A DNA stretch of 64,000 nucleotides from Acidocella sp. (GCA_029077825.1 JAQNCT010000009.1:1-64000), one strand, 5' to 3'. Positions 26,819-35,691 are shown, counted from the stretch's first letter. The notes: generated from the letters alone by a model not told the origin. Numbers and translations are program-made.

Positions 26819-27502
26819 ATGCGAATTTCATGTCCCGGCTGCCAAACTGAATATGATGTACCCGACGCCGCTTTCGCCGGCCGGGCACGGACGCTGCGCT
26901 GCCAGCAATGCAATCACCAGTGGCAGGCTGCGCCGCCGGTTGAACCGCCAGCCACACCCCAGGTTACGGTGCCACCGGCAGCCTGGCCGGCCGCTGAATC
27001 TCCGGCTGGCCTGACCGCCAACCGCAGCGTTTATGACGATATGCCAAGGGTCATCGATCGTCCCAGCGCCGCGCCGCCCCCGACTGAACCGGCACCGCGC
27101 GCGCCAGCCTGGCCTAGCCCCACCAACGATGACCCAGCACATGACCCGTTCACCTATGCGGGCCCCAGCAGTACGGCGGAAATCCTCGCCAGTCTGTCCC
27201 GCAACGCCAATGCCGAACCCGACCCCAACCCCTATGCCGACACTGGTAACGAGGCTGACAGTACCCGCGACGCCACAGCTTTGCCAGGCAACGAGGAACG
27301 CTTCGCCGCACTGGTAAAATCTTCGCGCGCCCCCGATGAGTATGAGCGCCGCGGCCGCTCGGGCATTTTCACCACTTTCATCATTTTGGTGTTCATTTTT
27401 GGCGGCATTTATGCCGGCCGCGCACAGGTCATGCATACCATTCCTGCATCGGCCCCGTTCTTCGCCGGGATCGACCATCTGTTCGGCGTTCAGCCCAAAT
27501 AG
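26819..27502 (+). CDS. Zinc-ribbon (MJ0042-type) membrane protein
   Basis: A 227-aa protein. The N-terminus is a zinc ribbon with Cys at 5, 8, 28 and 31 (CPGCQTEYDVPDAAF...LRCQQCNHQW). A long Pro/Ala-rich disordered stretch follows (about 40-170). One transmembrane segment (FTTFIILVFIFGGIYAGRA) lies near 185-203, with a short exterior tail. This architecture is common in alphaproteobacteria next to ftsEX. The function is unknown; a membrane-anchored regulatory or redox-sensing role would be speculation. Confidence 0.88.
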   Translation: MRISCPGCQTEYDVPDAAFAGRARTLRCQQCNHQWQAAPPVEPPATPQVTVPPAAWPAAESPAGLTANRSVYDDMPRVIDRPSAAPPPTEPAPRAPAWPSPTNDDPAHDPFTYAGPSSTAEILASLSRNANAEPDPNPYADTGNEADSTRDATALPGNEERFAALVKSSRAPDEYERRGRSGIFTTFIILVFIFGGIYAGRAQVMHTIPASAPFFAGIDHLFGVQPK

Positions 27503-27516
27503 CCGTCAAAATTATC

Positions 27517-27553
27517 GCCGGGGATTGCGCGCCGGGGATTGCGCCCCGGCGCG
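27517..27553. terminator. Bidirectional hairpin between zinc-ribbon gene and pckA, with a 14-nt tandem duplication
   Basis: A perfect 10-bp stem, cgcgccgggg (27528-27537) with ccccggcgcg (27544-27553) and a 6-nt loop, lies between two convergent genes. The unit gccggggattgcgc occurs twice in tandem (27517-27530 and 27531-27544), so the hairpin may have arisen by duplication. No T-run follows on either side, so it could be Rho-dependent or only an mRNA 3' barrier. Confidence 0.5.
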
Positions 27554-27558
27554 GCGCT

Positions 27559-29172
27559 TCAGGCCGCTGCCCTAATCGCGGCAGCCTTCACATCGTCACC
27601 CACCAAATCTGCGAAGGTGGCGAAGTTTTCCTCAAACTTCTTCACCAGCGCCGCCGCCGCTTTGTCATAGGCGGCTTTGTCAGCCCAGGCGGAACGCGCA
27701 TCAAGCACTTCGCTTGGCACATCAGCCACTTGTTCTGGCACGCCAAGGCCAAAAAACGCATCCCGGCGGAAGCTGCCCTTATCAAGCTCGCCACTCAACG
27801 CCGCCCGCAGCAGCGCCCGCGTATGACCAATCGACATCCGCTTGCCAACACCGTAAGCGCCGCCGGTCCAGCCGGTATTTACCAGCCAGCAGGAAACCCC
27901 ATGCTCGGCGATCAGTCTTTCCAGCAACTTGCCATAAACCGCCGGATGGCGTGGCAGGAAAGGTGCTCCAAAACAGGTTGAGAAAGTCGCCTGCGGTTCT
28001 GAACCCATCCCCTTCTCGGTTCCTGCCACCCGCGCGGTGTAACCCGACATGAAATGATACATCGCCTGGCTTGGGCTTAGTTTGGCAATCGGCGGCAGCA
28101 CGCCAAACGCATCGGCGGTCAGCATGAATAAATTTTTTGGAATGGCACCCCGGCCAGACAATTCCACGTTAGGAATAAATTCCACAGGATAACAAGCGCG
28201 GGTGTTCTCGGTGTAGGTCTGGTCGGTAAGGTCCAGGTGCCCTTGCGGGTCCGCCACCACATTTTCCAGCACCGTGCCAAAACGGTGTGATGCCGCCCAG
28301 ATTTCCGGCTCCGCACTCTGTGAGAGGTCAATTACCTTGGCATAGCAACCGCCTTCAAAATTAAACACGCCGGCAGGCGCCCAGCCATGCTCATCATCAC
28401 CGATCAAACGCCGTGCCGGGTCTGATGAAAGGGTTGTTTTGCCCGTGCCGGAAAGCCCGAAGAACAAGGCCGAATCTTCATTTTTACCAATATTGGCGCT
28501 GCAATGCATCGGCAGCACGCCGTTCGCCGGCAAAATCCAGTTCATCACCGTGAAGATGGATTTTTTAATCTCGCCAGCATATTGCGTTCCTGCAATCACA
28601 ATCAGCTTCTCGGAAAATGATAAAGCAATCGCGGTGGTGCCATTTACGCCATCAATCGCCGGGTCAGTCTCAAATTCTGGTGCGTGCAAAATCACATAGT
28701 CCGGCACAAATCCCGCCAGTTCAGCCGCGGGGGGGCGAATAAACATATTCCGCGCAAACAAAGCCTGCCACGCGCCGGTGGTCACCAGCCGCACACGAAT
28801 CCGATTCGATGGGTCGGCACCAGCGTATAAATCCTGGGTAAACAACTCGCGGCCCTGCAAATAAGCCTGCACCCGGCCTTTCAGCATCGCGAATTTGGCT
28901 TCCGGCATTTTCTGGTTGACCTTGCCCCACCAGACTTCGCCCGTGGTGGCTGGCTCATCCACCACATATTTATCACCGACTGAACGGCCGGTATGGACCC
29001 CGGTACGCACGAGGATCGCACCATCTGCCGAGAGCCTGCCTTCACCTTTGCGCAACGAGTGCGCCACCAATGCCGGCGCCGTAAGGTTGGAATGCAGGCA
29101 GGCGGCCACCCGTACACCAGAACCTGCCAACGGCGTGGCATCGTGCAGCGGGGCGGTGTTGGCATTTGTCAC
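27559..29172 (-). CDS. pckA: Phosphoenolpyruvate carboxykinase (ATP)
   Basis: Converts oxaloacetate and ATP to PEP in gluconeogenesis. It is 537 aa, normal length. The ATP-binding loop is FFGLSGTGKTTLSSDP and the kinase-specific region is LIGDDEHGWAPAGVFNFEGGCYAKVI. RIRVRLVTTGAWQALFARNMFIRPP and MPLHCSANIGKN also match the family. The start is GTG 29172 with AAGGAAAA upstream. It is divergent from chvI beyond the FMN-barrel gene. In Agrobacterium and Rhizobium pckA is next to, and responds to, ChvG-ChvI, which suggests the same control here. Confidence 0.97.
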   Translation of the reverse strand: MTNANTAPLHDATPLAGSGVRVAACLHSNLTAPALVAHSLRKGEGRLSADGAILVRTGVHTGRSVGDKYVVDEPATTGEVWWGKVNQKMPEAKFAMLKGRVQAYLQGRELFTQDLYAGADPSNRIRVRLVTTGAWQALFARNMFIRPPAAELAGFVPDYVILHAPEFETDPAIDGVNGTTAIALSFSEKLIVIAGTQYAGEIKKSIFTVMNWILPANGVLPMHCSANIGKNEDSALFFGLSGTGKTTLSSDPARRLIGDDEHGWAPAGVFNFEGGCYAKVIDLSQSAEPEIWAASHRFGTVLENVVADPQGHLDLTDQTYTENTRACYPVEFIPNVELSGRGAIPKNLFMLTADAFGVLPPIAKLSPSQAMYHFMSGYTARVAGTEKGMGSEPQATFSTCFGAPFLPRHPAVYGKLLERLIAEHGVSCWLVNTGWTGGAYGVGKRMSIGHTRALLRAALSGELDKGSFRRDAFFGLGVPEQVADVPSEVLDARSAWADKAAYDKAAAALVKKFEENFATFADLVGDDVKAAAIRAAA

Positions 29173-29297
29173 TGTAAGTTTTCCTTGGACTGGGATTAAA
29201 TTTGTCTTTCCTCATAAGCATCTCGCCATGTGGCAGCAACAGCCGCCGTTCCTTAAAGCCAGGAAATTCATTGGTGCAACGCAGCAATTACAGCAAT

Positions 29298-29768
29298 TTA
29301 TGGTAAGTTTTTGGCGACAGCTTTAAGTTTTTCAATGTCCAGCCGTGCGGCTGCGGCAAACCCGCCAACATATTGTGCCGCCGTAATATCCATTCGCCAG
29401 AAGGCAAAATCAGCAAAATCGGCATATTGGCTGGCATAGGGGTGGGCCGCCATAAACGCCGCCCGCACGCTGGGCTCATCGCTTATGGCGGCGGTGCCGG
29501 TAACGCACAGCCGGGGCGCGGTTTGCGGGTTGGCATCCAACGCTGGCCCTACCACCAGCAAGGAGCAGGCGGGATTGCGTTTTAACTGGCGCGTGTGGCC
29601 CGACAAAGTTGAAAGCAACATCACCGGCGATAAATCCGCCAGCAGCGCAAATGTCACCAAGGCAGCAAACGGCACATTATCCTGCGCGGTGGCCAAACTG
29701 GCGGCATTGGCGGTACGCAGCAGGGCCACCGCCTCATTATAAAAATCTCGCTCTTGCGCTATTGCCAT
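29298..29768 (-). CDS. Pyridoxamine-5'-phosphate-oxidase-like FMN-binding (HugZ-type) protein
   Basis: About 156 aa, split-barrel flavin fold. Recognisable parts are ALLRTANAASLATAQDNVPFAALVTFALLADLSPVMLLSTLSGHTRQLKRNPACSLLV and, near the C-terminus, RMDITAAQYVGGFAAAARLD, the segment seen in HugZ/heme-utilisation relatives. The true substrate (heme, F420, other) is unknown. ATG 29768 with GGGAG upstream is chosen over upstream in-frame starts, which would run into the divergent chvI region. It is upstream of pckA on the same strand (125 nt apart). Confidence 0.85.
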   Translation of the reverse strand: MAIAQERDFYNEAVALLRTANAASLATAQDNVPFAALVTFALLADLSPVMLLSTLSGHTRQLKRNPACSLLVVGPALDANPQTAPRLCVTGTAAISDEPSVRAAFMAAHPYASQYADFADFAFWRMDITAAQYVGGFAAAARLDIEKLKAVAKNLP

Positions 29769-29815
29769 AATCACGTCACTCCCGCGTTGCATATAGCCCA
29801 TATGAGCCCCACCGC

Positions 29816-30508
29816 ATGAAACAAACAATCGCCCTGGTCGATGATGACCGCAATATATTGATTTCTGTTCAGATGACACTGGAGCAGGAAGGCTTCAATG
29901 TTGTCACCTACACAGATGGAGAATCCGCCCTGCAGGCGCTGCTCGCCAAACCGGCGGACCTCGCGGTGCTGGACATTAAAATGCCGCGCATGGATGGCAT
30001 GGAGTTGCTGCAAAAACTGCGCGCCCGTACCGCCATGCCGGTGATTTTTCTCACCTCCAAGGATGATGAGCTTGACGAGCTGATGGGCCTGCGCCTTGGC
30101 GCGGATGATTACATCACCAAGCCATTCAGCCAGCGGCTGCTGCTGGAGCGTATCCGGGCACTGCTGCGCCGTAATGAAGCTACCAAGGCCGGGGCCGCCC
30201 CCGTAGCCGTAATCACCCGCGGCAACCTCACGCTTGATGAAACCAAGCACCAGTGCCTCTGGAAGGGGCTTGATATTCAGCTCACGGTCACTGAGTTTTT
30301 ATTGGTCAAAGCGCTCGCTGCCCGCCCTGGCATGGTAAAATCACGCGATCAGCTGATCGACGCCGCCTACGGCGAAAATGTCTATGTTGATGACCGCACC
30401 ATTGACAGCCATGTCAAACGCCTGCGCAAAAAATTCCGCCATGAGGATGACACGTTCGACCAGATTGAAACATTGTACGGCATTGGCTACCGCTACAAGG
30501 AAGCTTGA
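29816..30508 (+). CDS. chvI: Response regulator ChvI (OmpR family)
   Basis: A 230-aa two-component regulator. The receiver domain (residues 1-120) has the acidic pocket VDDDR, phospho-acceptor Asp 53 ([12 protein letters not shown]) and Lys 102 in FLTSKDD. A winged-helix DNA-binding domain fills the C-terminus, including [18 protein letters not shown] and [10 protein letters not shown]. Strong resemblance to alphaproteobacterial ChvI, which controls envelope, acid and virulence genes, together with the chvG neighbour 9 nt downstream, supports the name. Confidence 0.95.
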   Translation: MKQTIALVDDDRNILISVQMTLEQEGFNVVTYTDGESALQALLAKPADLAVLDIKMPRMDGMELLQKLRARTAMPVIFLTSKDDELDELMGLRLGADDYITKPFSQRLLLERIRALLRRNEATKAGAAPVAVITRGNLTLDETKHQCLWKGLDIQLTVTEFLLVKALAARPGMVKSRDQLIDAAYGENVYVDDRTIDSHVKRLRKKFRHEDDTFDQIETLYGIGYRYKEA

Positions 30509-30517
30509 AGCTCGCCG

Positions 30518-32155
30518 ATGACCAAGCGCACCCGTCTCTCGCGCCTGCTGCGCGATATTTTATTGGTGAATTTGTTACCTTTGGTACTGATTTTTGCCGC
30601 CTTGTTCTATCTGGACCAATACCAGCAAGGCTTGCTTTCCGCTGAGGTTTCAGCCCTGCGCGAGCAAGCCCGTATTTTTGCCGGCGCGCTCAGCCAAAGT
30701 GCCGTGCAGAACAACCAGGCCGGCCAGCCAGCCCTGAACCCAGACCTTGCCCAGCCGCTGTTGTATCAGCTGATTGACCCTACCCCGAACGCCCAGGCGC
30801 TTATTTATGGGCCAGATGGCCAGATCATCGCCAATTCACGGGTGCACCCCGGCCCGGGTGGCGCCATTATTACTGAACCATTACCCACCGCCATACCAAC
30901 CTACCTGTTCGCCCGGCTGGTTGGATACATCTATGACCATATCACCGGCGCGCTGGCCCAGCCGCAGGACGATTCCGGCCTGATCGGCTCCGGTGCCGGT
31001 GAAAACCCTGACACACTGGGCTGGCAGCCTGATGCCCGTGAGGCATTGCAGCTTACCGCCGCCGCCCCCAACCAGGAAGCCCCGCCTTATGTGCGCCGCA
31101 GTGCTGATGGCCAGTTGCTGGTTACGGTGGCGGAGCCCATTAGCCGCAGCCAGCAAAATGTTGGCACCGTGCTGCTCACCCGTGAGGCCGGGGGCGTGGA
31201 CCGGGCGGTGCTGGCAATCCGGATTTCCATCCTGGGGTTATTCGCACTAGCCCTGGGGCTTACCGTTATTGTGTCGTTTTATCTGGCCCGCACCATCGCC
31301 AGCCCGATTTTGCGGCTTGCCAATGCCGCCACCTTGATGCGTGAAGGCCGCGCGCGCGCGCAAGCACTGCCAGATGCCATCATCGAGCGTAACGATGAAA
31401 TCGGCACGCTGGCCCGCGCGCTCCATGGCTCCTCAAAAGCTCTCTGGGCGCGCATGGACGCCATTGAGCAATTCGCCGCCGATGTCAGCCATGAGATCAA
31501 GAACCCGCTCTCCTCAATCCGCTCCGCCATTGAAACCCTGACCCGCGTTGAAGACCCCACCCGTGCCACCCGCCTGCTGGCCATTGTCACCCAGGATGTC
31601 GCCCGGCTGGACCGGCTGATTACTGATATTTCGGATTCATCCCGCCTGGATTCCGAACTCTCACGCACCCGCATGGACGTGCTTGACCTGGCACCGATTC
31701 TGGAAACCCTGACCGAAATGCATGATGCCACCCGCAAGCCAAACGGCCCGCGTATGGTGCTGGACAGCCCCGGCACCGGCCTGACCGTGCGCGGCGTGGA
31801 ATCCCGGCTGGTGCAGGTGCTGCGCAACCTCATCGGAAACGCCATCTCCTTCAGCCCAGACAATGGGTTGATCTGGCTGCGTGGCCGCGAGACCGGCGGT
31901 ATCGTGGAGCTGGCAGTCGAAGATGAAGGCCCGGGCATCCCGGATGCCAAGCTTGATGGTATTTTTGACCGGTTTTATTCCGAACGCCCGACCTCGGAGC
32001 AATTTGGCAGCCATTCGGGCCTTGGGCTGTCCATCTCACGCCAGATCATTGAGGCTCACCAAGGCCGCATCTCGGCAGAGAATCGCCGCGATGCGGACGG
32101 CAACATCATCGGCGCGCGCTTTGTTATTCGCTTACCGAAAGCCGAGACAGATTAA
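30518..32155 (+). CDS. chvG: Sensor histidine kinase ChvG
   Basis: A 545-aa membrane sensor. Transmembrane segments lie near residues 14-32 and 238-260. Between them is a periplasmic domain of about 205 residues with a proline-rich stretch (PGPGGAIITEPLPTAIPTY), as in ChvG. HAMP follows. The phospho-acceptor is His in FAADVSHEIKNPLSSIRSAIETL. The N box (RNLIGNAISFSPD) and G boxes (EDEGPGIPDAK, HSGLGLSISRQI) are present. It is cotranscribed with chvI. The hprK and PTS genes that commonly follow chvG in relatives are absent; the next gene is convergent DUF2244. Confidence 0.94.
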   Translation: MTKRTRLSRLLRDILLVNLLPLVLIFAALFYLDQYQQGLLSAEVSALREQARIFAGALSQSAVQNNQAGQPALNPDLAQPLLYQLIDPTPNAQALIYGPDGQIIANSRVHPGPGGAIITEPLPTAIPTYLFARLVGYIYDHITGALAQPQDDSGLIGSGAGENPDTLGWQPDAREALQLTAAAPNQEAPPYVRRSADGQLLVTVAEPISRSQQNVGTVLLTREAGGVDRAVLAIRISILGLFALALGLTVIVSFYLARTIASPILRLANAATLMREGRARAQALPDAIIERNDEIGTLARALHGSSKALWARMDAIEQFAADVSHEIKNPLSSIRSAIETLTRVEDPTRATRLLAIVTQDVARLDRLITDISDSSRLDSELSRTRMDVLDLAPILETLTEMHDATRKPNGPRMVLDSPGTGLTVRGVESRLVQVLRNLIGNAISFSPDNGLIWLRGRETGGIVELAVEDEGPGIPDAKLDGIFDRFYSERPTSEQFGSHSGLGLSISRQIIEAHQGRISAENRRDADGNIIGARFVIRLPKAETD

Positions 32156-32190
32156 CCCCGAAACTGGGTTACCACCGAGGCTGACATCAA

Positions 32191-32703
32191 CTAATCCTGT
32201 AACTGCGGATTATGAAACACCGGGTTGCGCCACTTATGCAAGGCTCTGGTCAACGCCGCGGCCAAATCGCGCTTTTGCACCTCGCCCAACTGGCGGGCCA
32301 CCTCTTGGGAAACACCACGCGCTGAGAGCAGCAGTTTTGGCACCGTCCCGGCGCGTTCCTCCAGCACCACATTCAGCCAGTATGGCGGCAGCGAGATATT
32401 TTTGGTCCGGCCATTCATATCGGTGCAAATGATGATAAATTTTGACTCGGTCAAAACCAGCAATTCGCGCGCCCGCGCCGCCCGCACATTCAGCCAAAGT
32501 AAAAACAACGCCAGCGCGATGTCAGCCCCGTTGAAACCAATCACCACCCAGGCACCGATCATCGCCATCATGCTGGTCACCACCAACGAACCCGCCAGCA
32601 TCACCCCACCGGCCATCAGCACGCCCTTACGGTCCAGGCTGCGGTGCGGCTTGATAGTGGCCTCGAAGATCAGCCGGTCAGAAGTGGCGGTATGGGCGTC
32701 CAT
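32191..32703 (-). CDS. DUF2244 membrane protein
   Basis: About 170 aa. Two close transmembrane segments (VLMAGGVMLAGSLVVTSMMAM and WVVIGFNGADIALALFLLWLNV) sit between a cytoplasmic start (FEATIKPHRSLDRKG) and a soluble C-terminal half. The C-terminal half has LTESKFIIICTDMNGRTKNISLPPYWLNVVLEER, the DUF2244 pattern. DUF2244 has no established function. ATG 32703 is chosen because the longer open frame overlaps the divergent nth gene. It is convergent with chvG. Confidence 0.88.
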   Translation of the reverse strand: MDAHTATSDRLIFEATIKPHRSLDRKGVLMAGGVMLAGSLVVTSMMAMIGAWVVIGFNGADIALALFLLWLNVRAARARELLVLTESKFIIICTDMNGRTKNISLPPYWLNVVLEERAGTVPKLLLSARGVSQEVARQLGEVQKRDLAAALTRALHKWRNPVFHNPQLQD

Positions 32704-32745
32704 GCCCCATAAATCGCGTATTCCACTGGTTCCACAAGGGATGAA

Positions 32746-33444
32746 ATGAACGCAACCCGCCCAAAGCGCCCAAAACTGATGAAAACGGCGGATATCGCGC
32801 CGTTCCTCACCGCCATCGCCGCCGGTAACCCTGACCCGCGCACTGAGCTGGACTACGCAACACCCTTCCAACTGCTGGTGGCGGTGATGCTGTCCGCCCA
32901 GACCACTGATGTGGCGGTCAACAAGGTGGGAAAAATATTATTTGCTGACGCCCCCACCCCCGCTGCCATGGCCGCCCTCGGGGCGGCGGGCATCGGGGCG
33001 CGGATCAAATCCATCGGGCTGTGGCAGGCCAAGGCCAAAAATGCCGCCGCCCTCTCGCAATTGCTGATCGAGCGCCACGGCGGCGAAGTGCCCGGCGCGC
33101 GTGAGGCGTTAGAGGCCTTGCCCGGCGTCGGGCGCAAAACCGCCAATGTGGTGCTGAACGAGATTTTCGGCCAAGCCACCATGGCGGTGGATACCCATAT
33201 CTTCCGGCTCGGCAACCGCACCGGCATCGCGCCCGGTGCCACGCCGCGGGTGGTGGAGGATGGATTGCTCAAGCGCGTGCCCGAGGCAATGCTGCGGCCA
33301 GCCCATTTATGGTTGATTTTGCATGGCCGCTACGTGTGCAAGGCCCGCACCCCGGAATGCTGGCGCTGCGCTGGTGCTGCCTATTGCGTGTTCAAACCTA
33401 AAACCCCGGCGCCGATCGCACGTCAAAAAAAACCCGCCGGCTAA
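32746..33444 (+). CDS. nth: Endonuclease III
   Basis: Base-excision-repair glycosylase/AP lyase. The product is 232 aa. The helix-hairpin-helix LEALPGVGRKTANVVLNEIFG is followed by the catalytic region MAVDTHIFRLGNRTGIA, whose Asp in VDTH is the general base. The iron-sulfur loop has the spacing C-x6-C-x2-C-x5-C (CKARTPECWRCAGAAYC). ATG 32746 has AAGGGAT upstream. The stop lies inside a strong hairpin that works as a terminator on the opposite strand. Confidence 0.97.
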   Translation: MNATRPKRPKLMKTADIAPFLTAIAAGNPDPRTELDYATPFQLLVAVMLSAQTTDVAVNKVGKILFADAPTPAAMAALGAAGIGARIKSIGLWQAKAKNAAALSQLLIERHGGEVPGAREALEALPGVGRKTANVVLNEIFGQATMAVDTHIFRLGNRTGIAPGATPRVVEDGLLKRVPEAMLRPAHLWLILHGRYVCKARTPECWRCAGAAYCVFKPKTPAPIARQKKPAG

Positions 33445-33457
33445 AAGCCAGCGGGTT
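33421..33457 (-). terminator. Rho-independent terminator (minus strand)
   Basis: Read on the minus strand, aacccgctggct pairs with agccggcgggtt (one G-U) over an apical loop of about 3 nt, followed by a run of eight T (33423-33430 on the plus strand as A). This is the strongest intrinsic terminator in the region. It would end the candidate RNA at 33458-33553 and any trxB/LysR read-through. It overlaps the nth stop. Confidence 0.85.
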
Positions 33458-33553
33458 AAGTCAACAGGGAGGCTTCACGTCTGGGAGACGTTAGGGCCCA
33501 AACCCAGCCGAAGCTGAATGAGAACCCCAATCAGGCCTGGGTGGGCCTGACGA
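33421..33553 (-). ncRNA. Candidate structured small RNA with intrinsic terminator
   Basis: The intergenic stretch between nth and the LysR gene has no ORF of note but strong structure. In minus-strand order it has three elements. First, an 11-bp stem joins ggcccaccca (about 33537-33546) with tgggtttgggcc (33495-33506), with a 2-nt bulge. Second, a perfect acgtct/agacgt hairpin occurs (33477-33491). Third is the terminator at 33421-33457. Single-stranded or loop segments carry TCTCCC and CCTCCC, which could pair with Shine-Dalgarno sequences. A TATATA sits at about 33561-33566 on the minus strand, suggesting a start near 33553. The -35 is weak. The RNA family is not recognised. Confidence 0.5.
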
Positions 33554-33558
33554 TGTTG

Positions 33559-33590
33559 TATATATACCACATGAATGAAAAATTAACAGG
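33559..33590 (-). promoter_or_regulatory. Possible promoter for the candidate small RNA
   Basis: The minus strand reads TATATATA at 33559-33566 as a -10-like box, with an A/T-rich upstream run. The best -35-like hexamer (CTGTTA at about 33584-33589) is poor. Only the -10 is convincing. Confidence 0.3.
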
Positions 33591-33666
33591 CGAAATGTAA
33601 AATTATTTTACGAAAGCTCGTTCACGATCTCGACAAATCTGTCAAATCTGAGCAGCTTGAAAAGTT

Positions 33667-34563
33667 TTATGTCCTGTCAGGGTTTCTTTCTGAAATCGAT
33701 TTAACCAAAAAGTCACGGAAAACTGAAACCCGTTTGGAGTTTCGCAGCTCCTCCGGATAGACAAAATACATATCCACATGCGGTTTCTGCACGTTCGGTA
33801 ACAGCGGGATCAACCCAGCTGGCTCATGCATCAAATAATCCGGAATCGCACCAATACCAATCCCGGCGCGAATCGCCACCAGCATCGCCTGCAGCGAGTT
33901 CACCTCCAGCAACCCCCGGCGCGGCGTGCCGTCCTTGCGACCCACCTCAGCCAGCCAGTTCACATCCAGCACCGGTGGCTTACGGTCACCAAACAGCACC
34001 AGCTTGTGGTGATCCAAATCCTCAGGCTTTTCTGGCGTGCCATTGGCCTTCAAATACTCCGGCGAGGCCCATACCTGCCAGCGGATTTCGCCCAGATGCC
34101 GCTGCACCAGGTCCGGCTGGCGGGGCGGGTGCATACGAATCGCGACATCGGCTTCGCGCATCGCCAAATCCAGGTCAGTATCATCAAGCAGCAGCGAGAC
34201 CGAAACATCCGGGTGTGCGCTGAGAAAATGCTTCAAACGCGGCGCCAGCCAGGTCACACCAAAACTATGGGTGGTGGTGATTTTGAGGCGCCCAGCGGGT
34301 TTTTCCTTGCTCTCCGCCAGCAGCGCCTCGGTCATTGCCAGCTTGGCGAAAACTTCGCGTACCGTGCGGTTCAGCGCCTCACCCTGCTCGGTGAGGATCA
34401 ACCCACGGGCATGGCGATGAAACAGCGGCACCGAGAGCGCCTCCTCCAGCGCTGAAATCTGCCGGGAAACCGCTGATTGGCTAAGGTTGAGCGTGTCACC
34501 CGCATGGGTGAAACTGCCCGCTTCAGCAACGGCGTGAAATACGCGGAGTTTGTCCCAATCCAT
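33667..34563 (-). CDS. LysR-family transcriptional regulator
   Basis: About 298 aa. An N-terminal winged helix-turn-helix (MDWDKLRVFHAVAEAGSFTHAGDTLNLSQSAVSRQISALEEAL) is followed by a periplasmic-binding-like effector domain (about 90-295). ATG 34563 is preferred because AGGG lies 6 nt upstream and the family often begins MxWDKLRVFH; ATG 34578 is an alternative one base after the trxB stop. It is cotranscribed with trxB, as in several alphaproteobacteria. The target and inducer are unknown. Confidence 0.92.
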   Translation of the reverse strand: MDWDKLRVFHAVAEAGSFTHAGDTLNLSQSAVSRQISALEEALSVPLFHRHARGLILTEQGEALNRTVREVFAKLAMTEALLAESKEKPAGRLKITTTHSFGVTWLAPRLKHFLSAHPDVSVSLLLDDTDLDLAMREADVAIRMHPPRQPDLVQRHLGEIRWQVWASPEYLKANGTPEKPEDLDHHKLVLFGDRKPPVLDVNWLAEVGRKDGTPRRGLLEVNSLQAMLVAIRAGIGIGAIPDYLMHEPAGLIPLLPNVQKPHVDMYFVYPEELRNSKRVSVFRDFLVKSISERNPDRT

Positions 34564-34579
34564 TTTTTGCCCTGACATT

Positions 34580-35545
34580 TTAAGCTGCTTTTTCTATGTG
34601 CATTGGAAAATTAGCAAGGAATTTCTCAGCCTCTAGCGCCGCCATGCAGCCGGTGCCCGCCGCCGTCACCGCCTGGCGGAAAATTTTATCTTGTACGTCC
34701 CCGGCAGCGAACACACCCGGCACCGAAGTCTGGGTGGTGCCTGAAGTTGTCAGTATATACCCCTCCGAGTCGGTTTTCACCTGACCCGCGAAAACTGCGG
34801 TGGTCGGCGAATGGCCAATCGCGATGAACACCCCATCCACGCCGATGGATTGCAAATCGCCGGTTTTGGTGTTGCGCAAGGTGACCCCCGTCACCACCGC
34901 CGGTGCCTGCGTACCAGTGATCTCCTCGACCGCGTGGTCCCAAATCACTGAGATTTTCGGGTTGGAAAACAGCCGGTCCTGCAAAATTTTCTCGGCACGG
35001 AAGGAATCGCGGCGATGGATGATGGTGACATGGCTGGCATGGTGGGTGAGGTACAATGCTTCCTCAACCGCGGTGTTGCCGCCGCCGATCACCGCAACTT
35101 TTTTGCCGCGATAGAAAAACCCATCGCAGGTGGCACAGGCCGAAACGCCGCCGCCCTGGAAGCTTTGTTCAGAGGGCAGCCCCAGCCAGCGGGCCTGCGC
35201 GCCGGTCGCAATGATAACCGAGTCGGCAATAAACTCATCACCCGAATCAGCCCAGGCATGGAACGGTGTTGCCGAAAAATCCACTCTGGTAATGATATCA
35301 TAAATGATTTTAGTTCCAACATGCGCGGCCTGGGCAGCCATTTGGTCCATCAGCCAGGGCCCCTGAATGGTCTGCGCAAAGCCCGGATAGTTCTCCACAT
35401 CGGTGGTAATGGTAAGCTGCCCGCCCGGCTGCAGCCCAGCCACCATCAGGGGGGCCAGATTGGCGCGCGCGGCATAAATGGCGGCGGTATAGCCAGCCGG
35501 CCCGGCGCCAATGATCAGCACGCGGGTCTTGTGAACCTCAGACAT
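34580..35545 (-). CDS. trxB: Thioredoxin-disulfide reductase
   Basis: FAD/NADPH enzyme that reduces thioredoxin. It is 321 aa. The FAD site is VLIIGAGPAGYTAAIYAARA, with GGQLTITTDVENYPGF. The redox-active CATCDGFFYRG is next to the NADPH-binding VAVIGGGNTAVEEALYL. The C-terminal FAD motif is GVFAAGDVQDKIFRQAVTAAGTGCMAA. ATG 35545 is used; the in-frame TTG 35551 is less likely. It is divergent from the Lrp gene (about 146 nt) and upstream of the LysR gene. Confidence 0.97.
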   Translation of the reverse strand: MSEVHKTRVLIIGAGPAGYTAAIYAARANLAPLMVAGLQPGGQLTITTDVENYPGFAQTIQGPWLMDQMAAQAAHVGTKIIYDIITRVDFSATPFHAWADSGDEFIADSVIIATGAQARWLGLPSEQSFQGGGVSACATCDGFFYRGKKVAVIGGGNTAVEEALYLTHHASHVTIIHRRDSFRAEKILQDRLFSNPKISVIWDHAVEEITGTQAPAVVTGVTLRNTKTGDLQSIGVDGVFIAIGHSPTTAVFAGQVKTDSEGYILTTSGTTQTSVPGVFAAGDVQDKIFRQAVTAAGTGCMAALEAEKFLANFPMHIEKAA

Positions 35546-35691
35546 CGACAAACAATCCGTTCAGATACTTGAAAAGTAACATATCCGTGGTTTTACACCG
35601 GATACAAGCGGTGCTGCTAAATTTACTGCGTGGTACTTTTACACCGCGTAATTATATTGCGCCCAGACCAGAACAAGTTTTGAATGGACCC

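Noticed and set aside
33323-33517. Plus-strand ORF of 64 codons across the end of nth and the candidate RNA
   Set aside because: It overlaps nth in another frame and runs through the terminator hairpin; no start signal.
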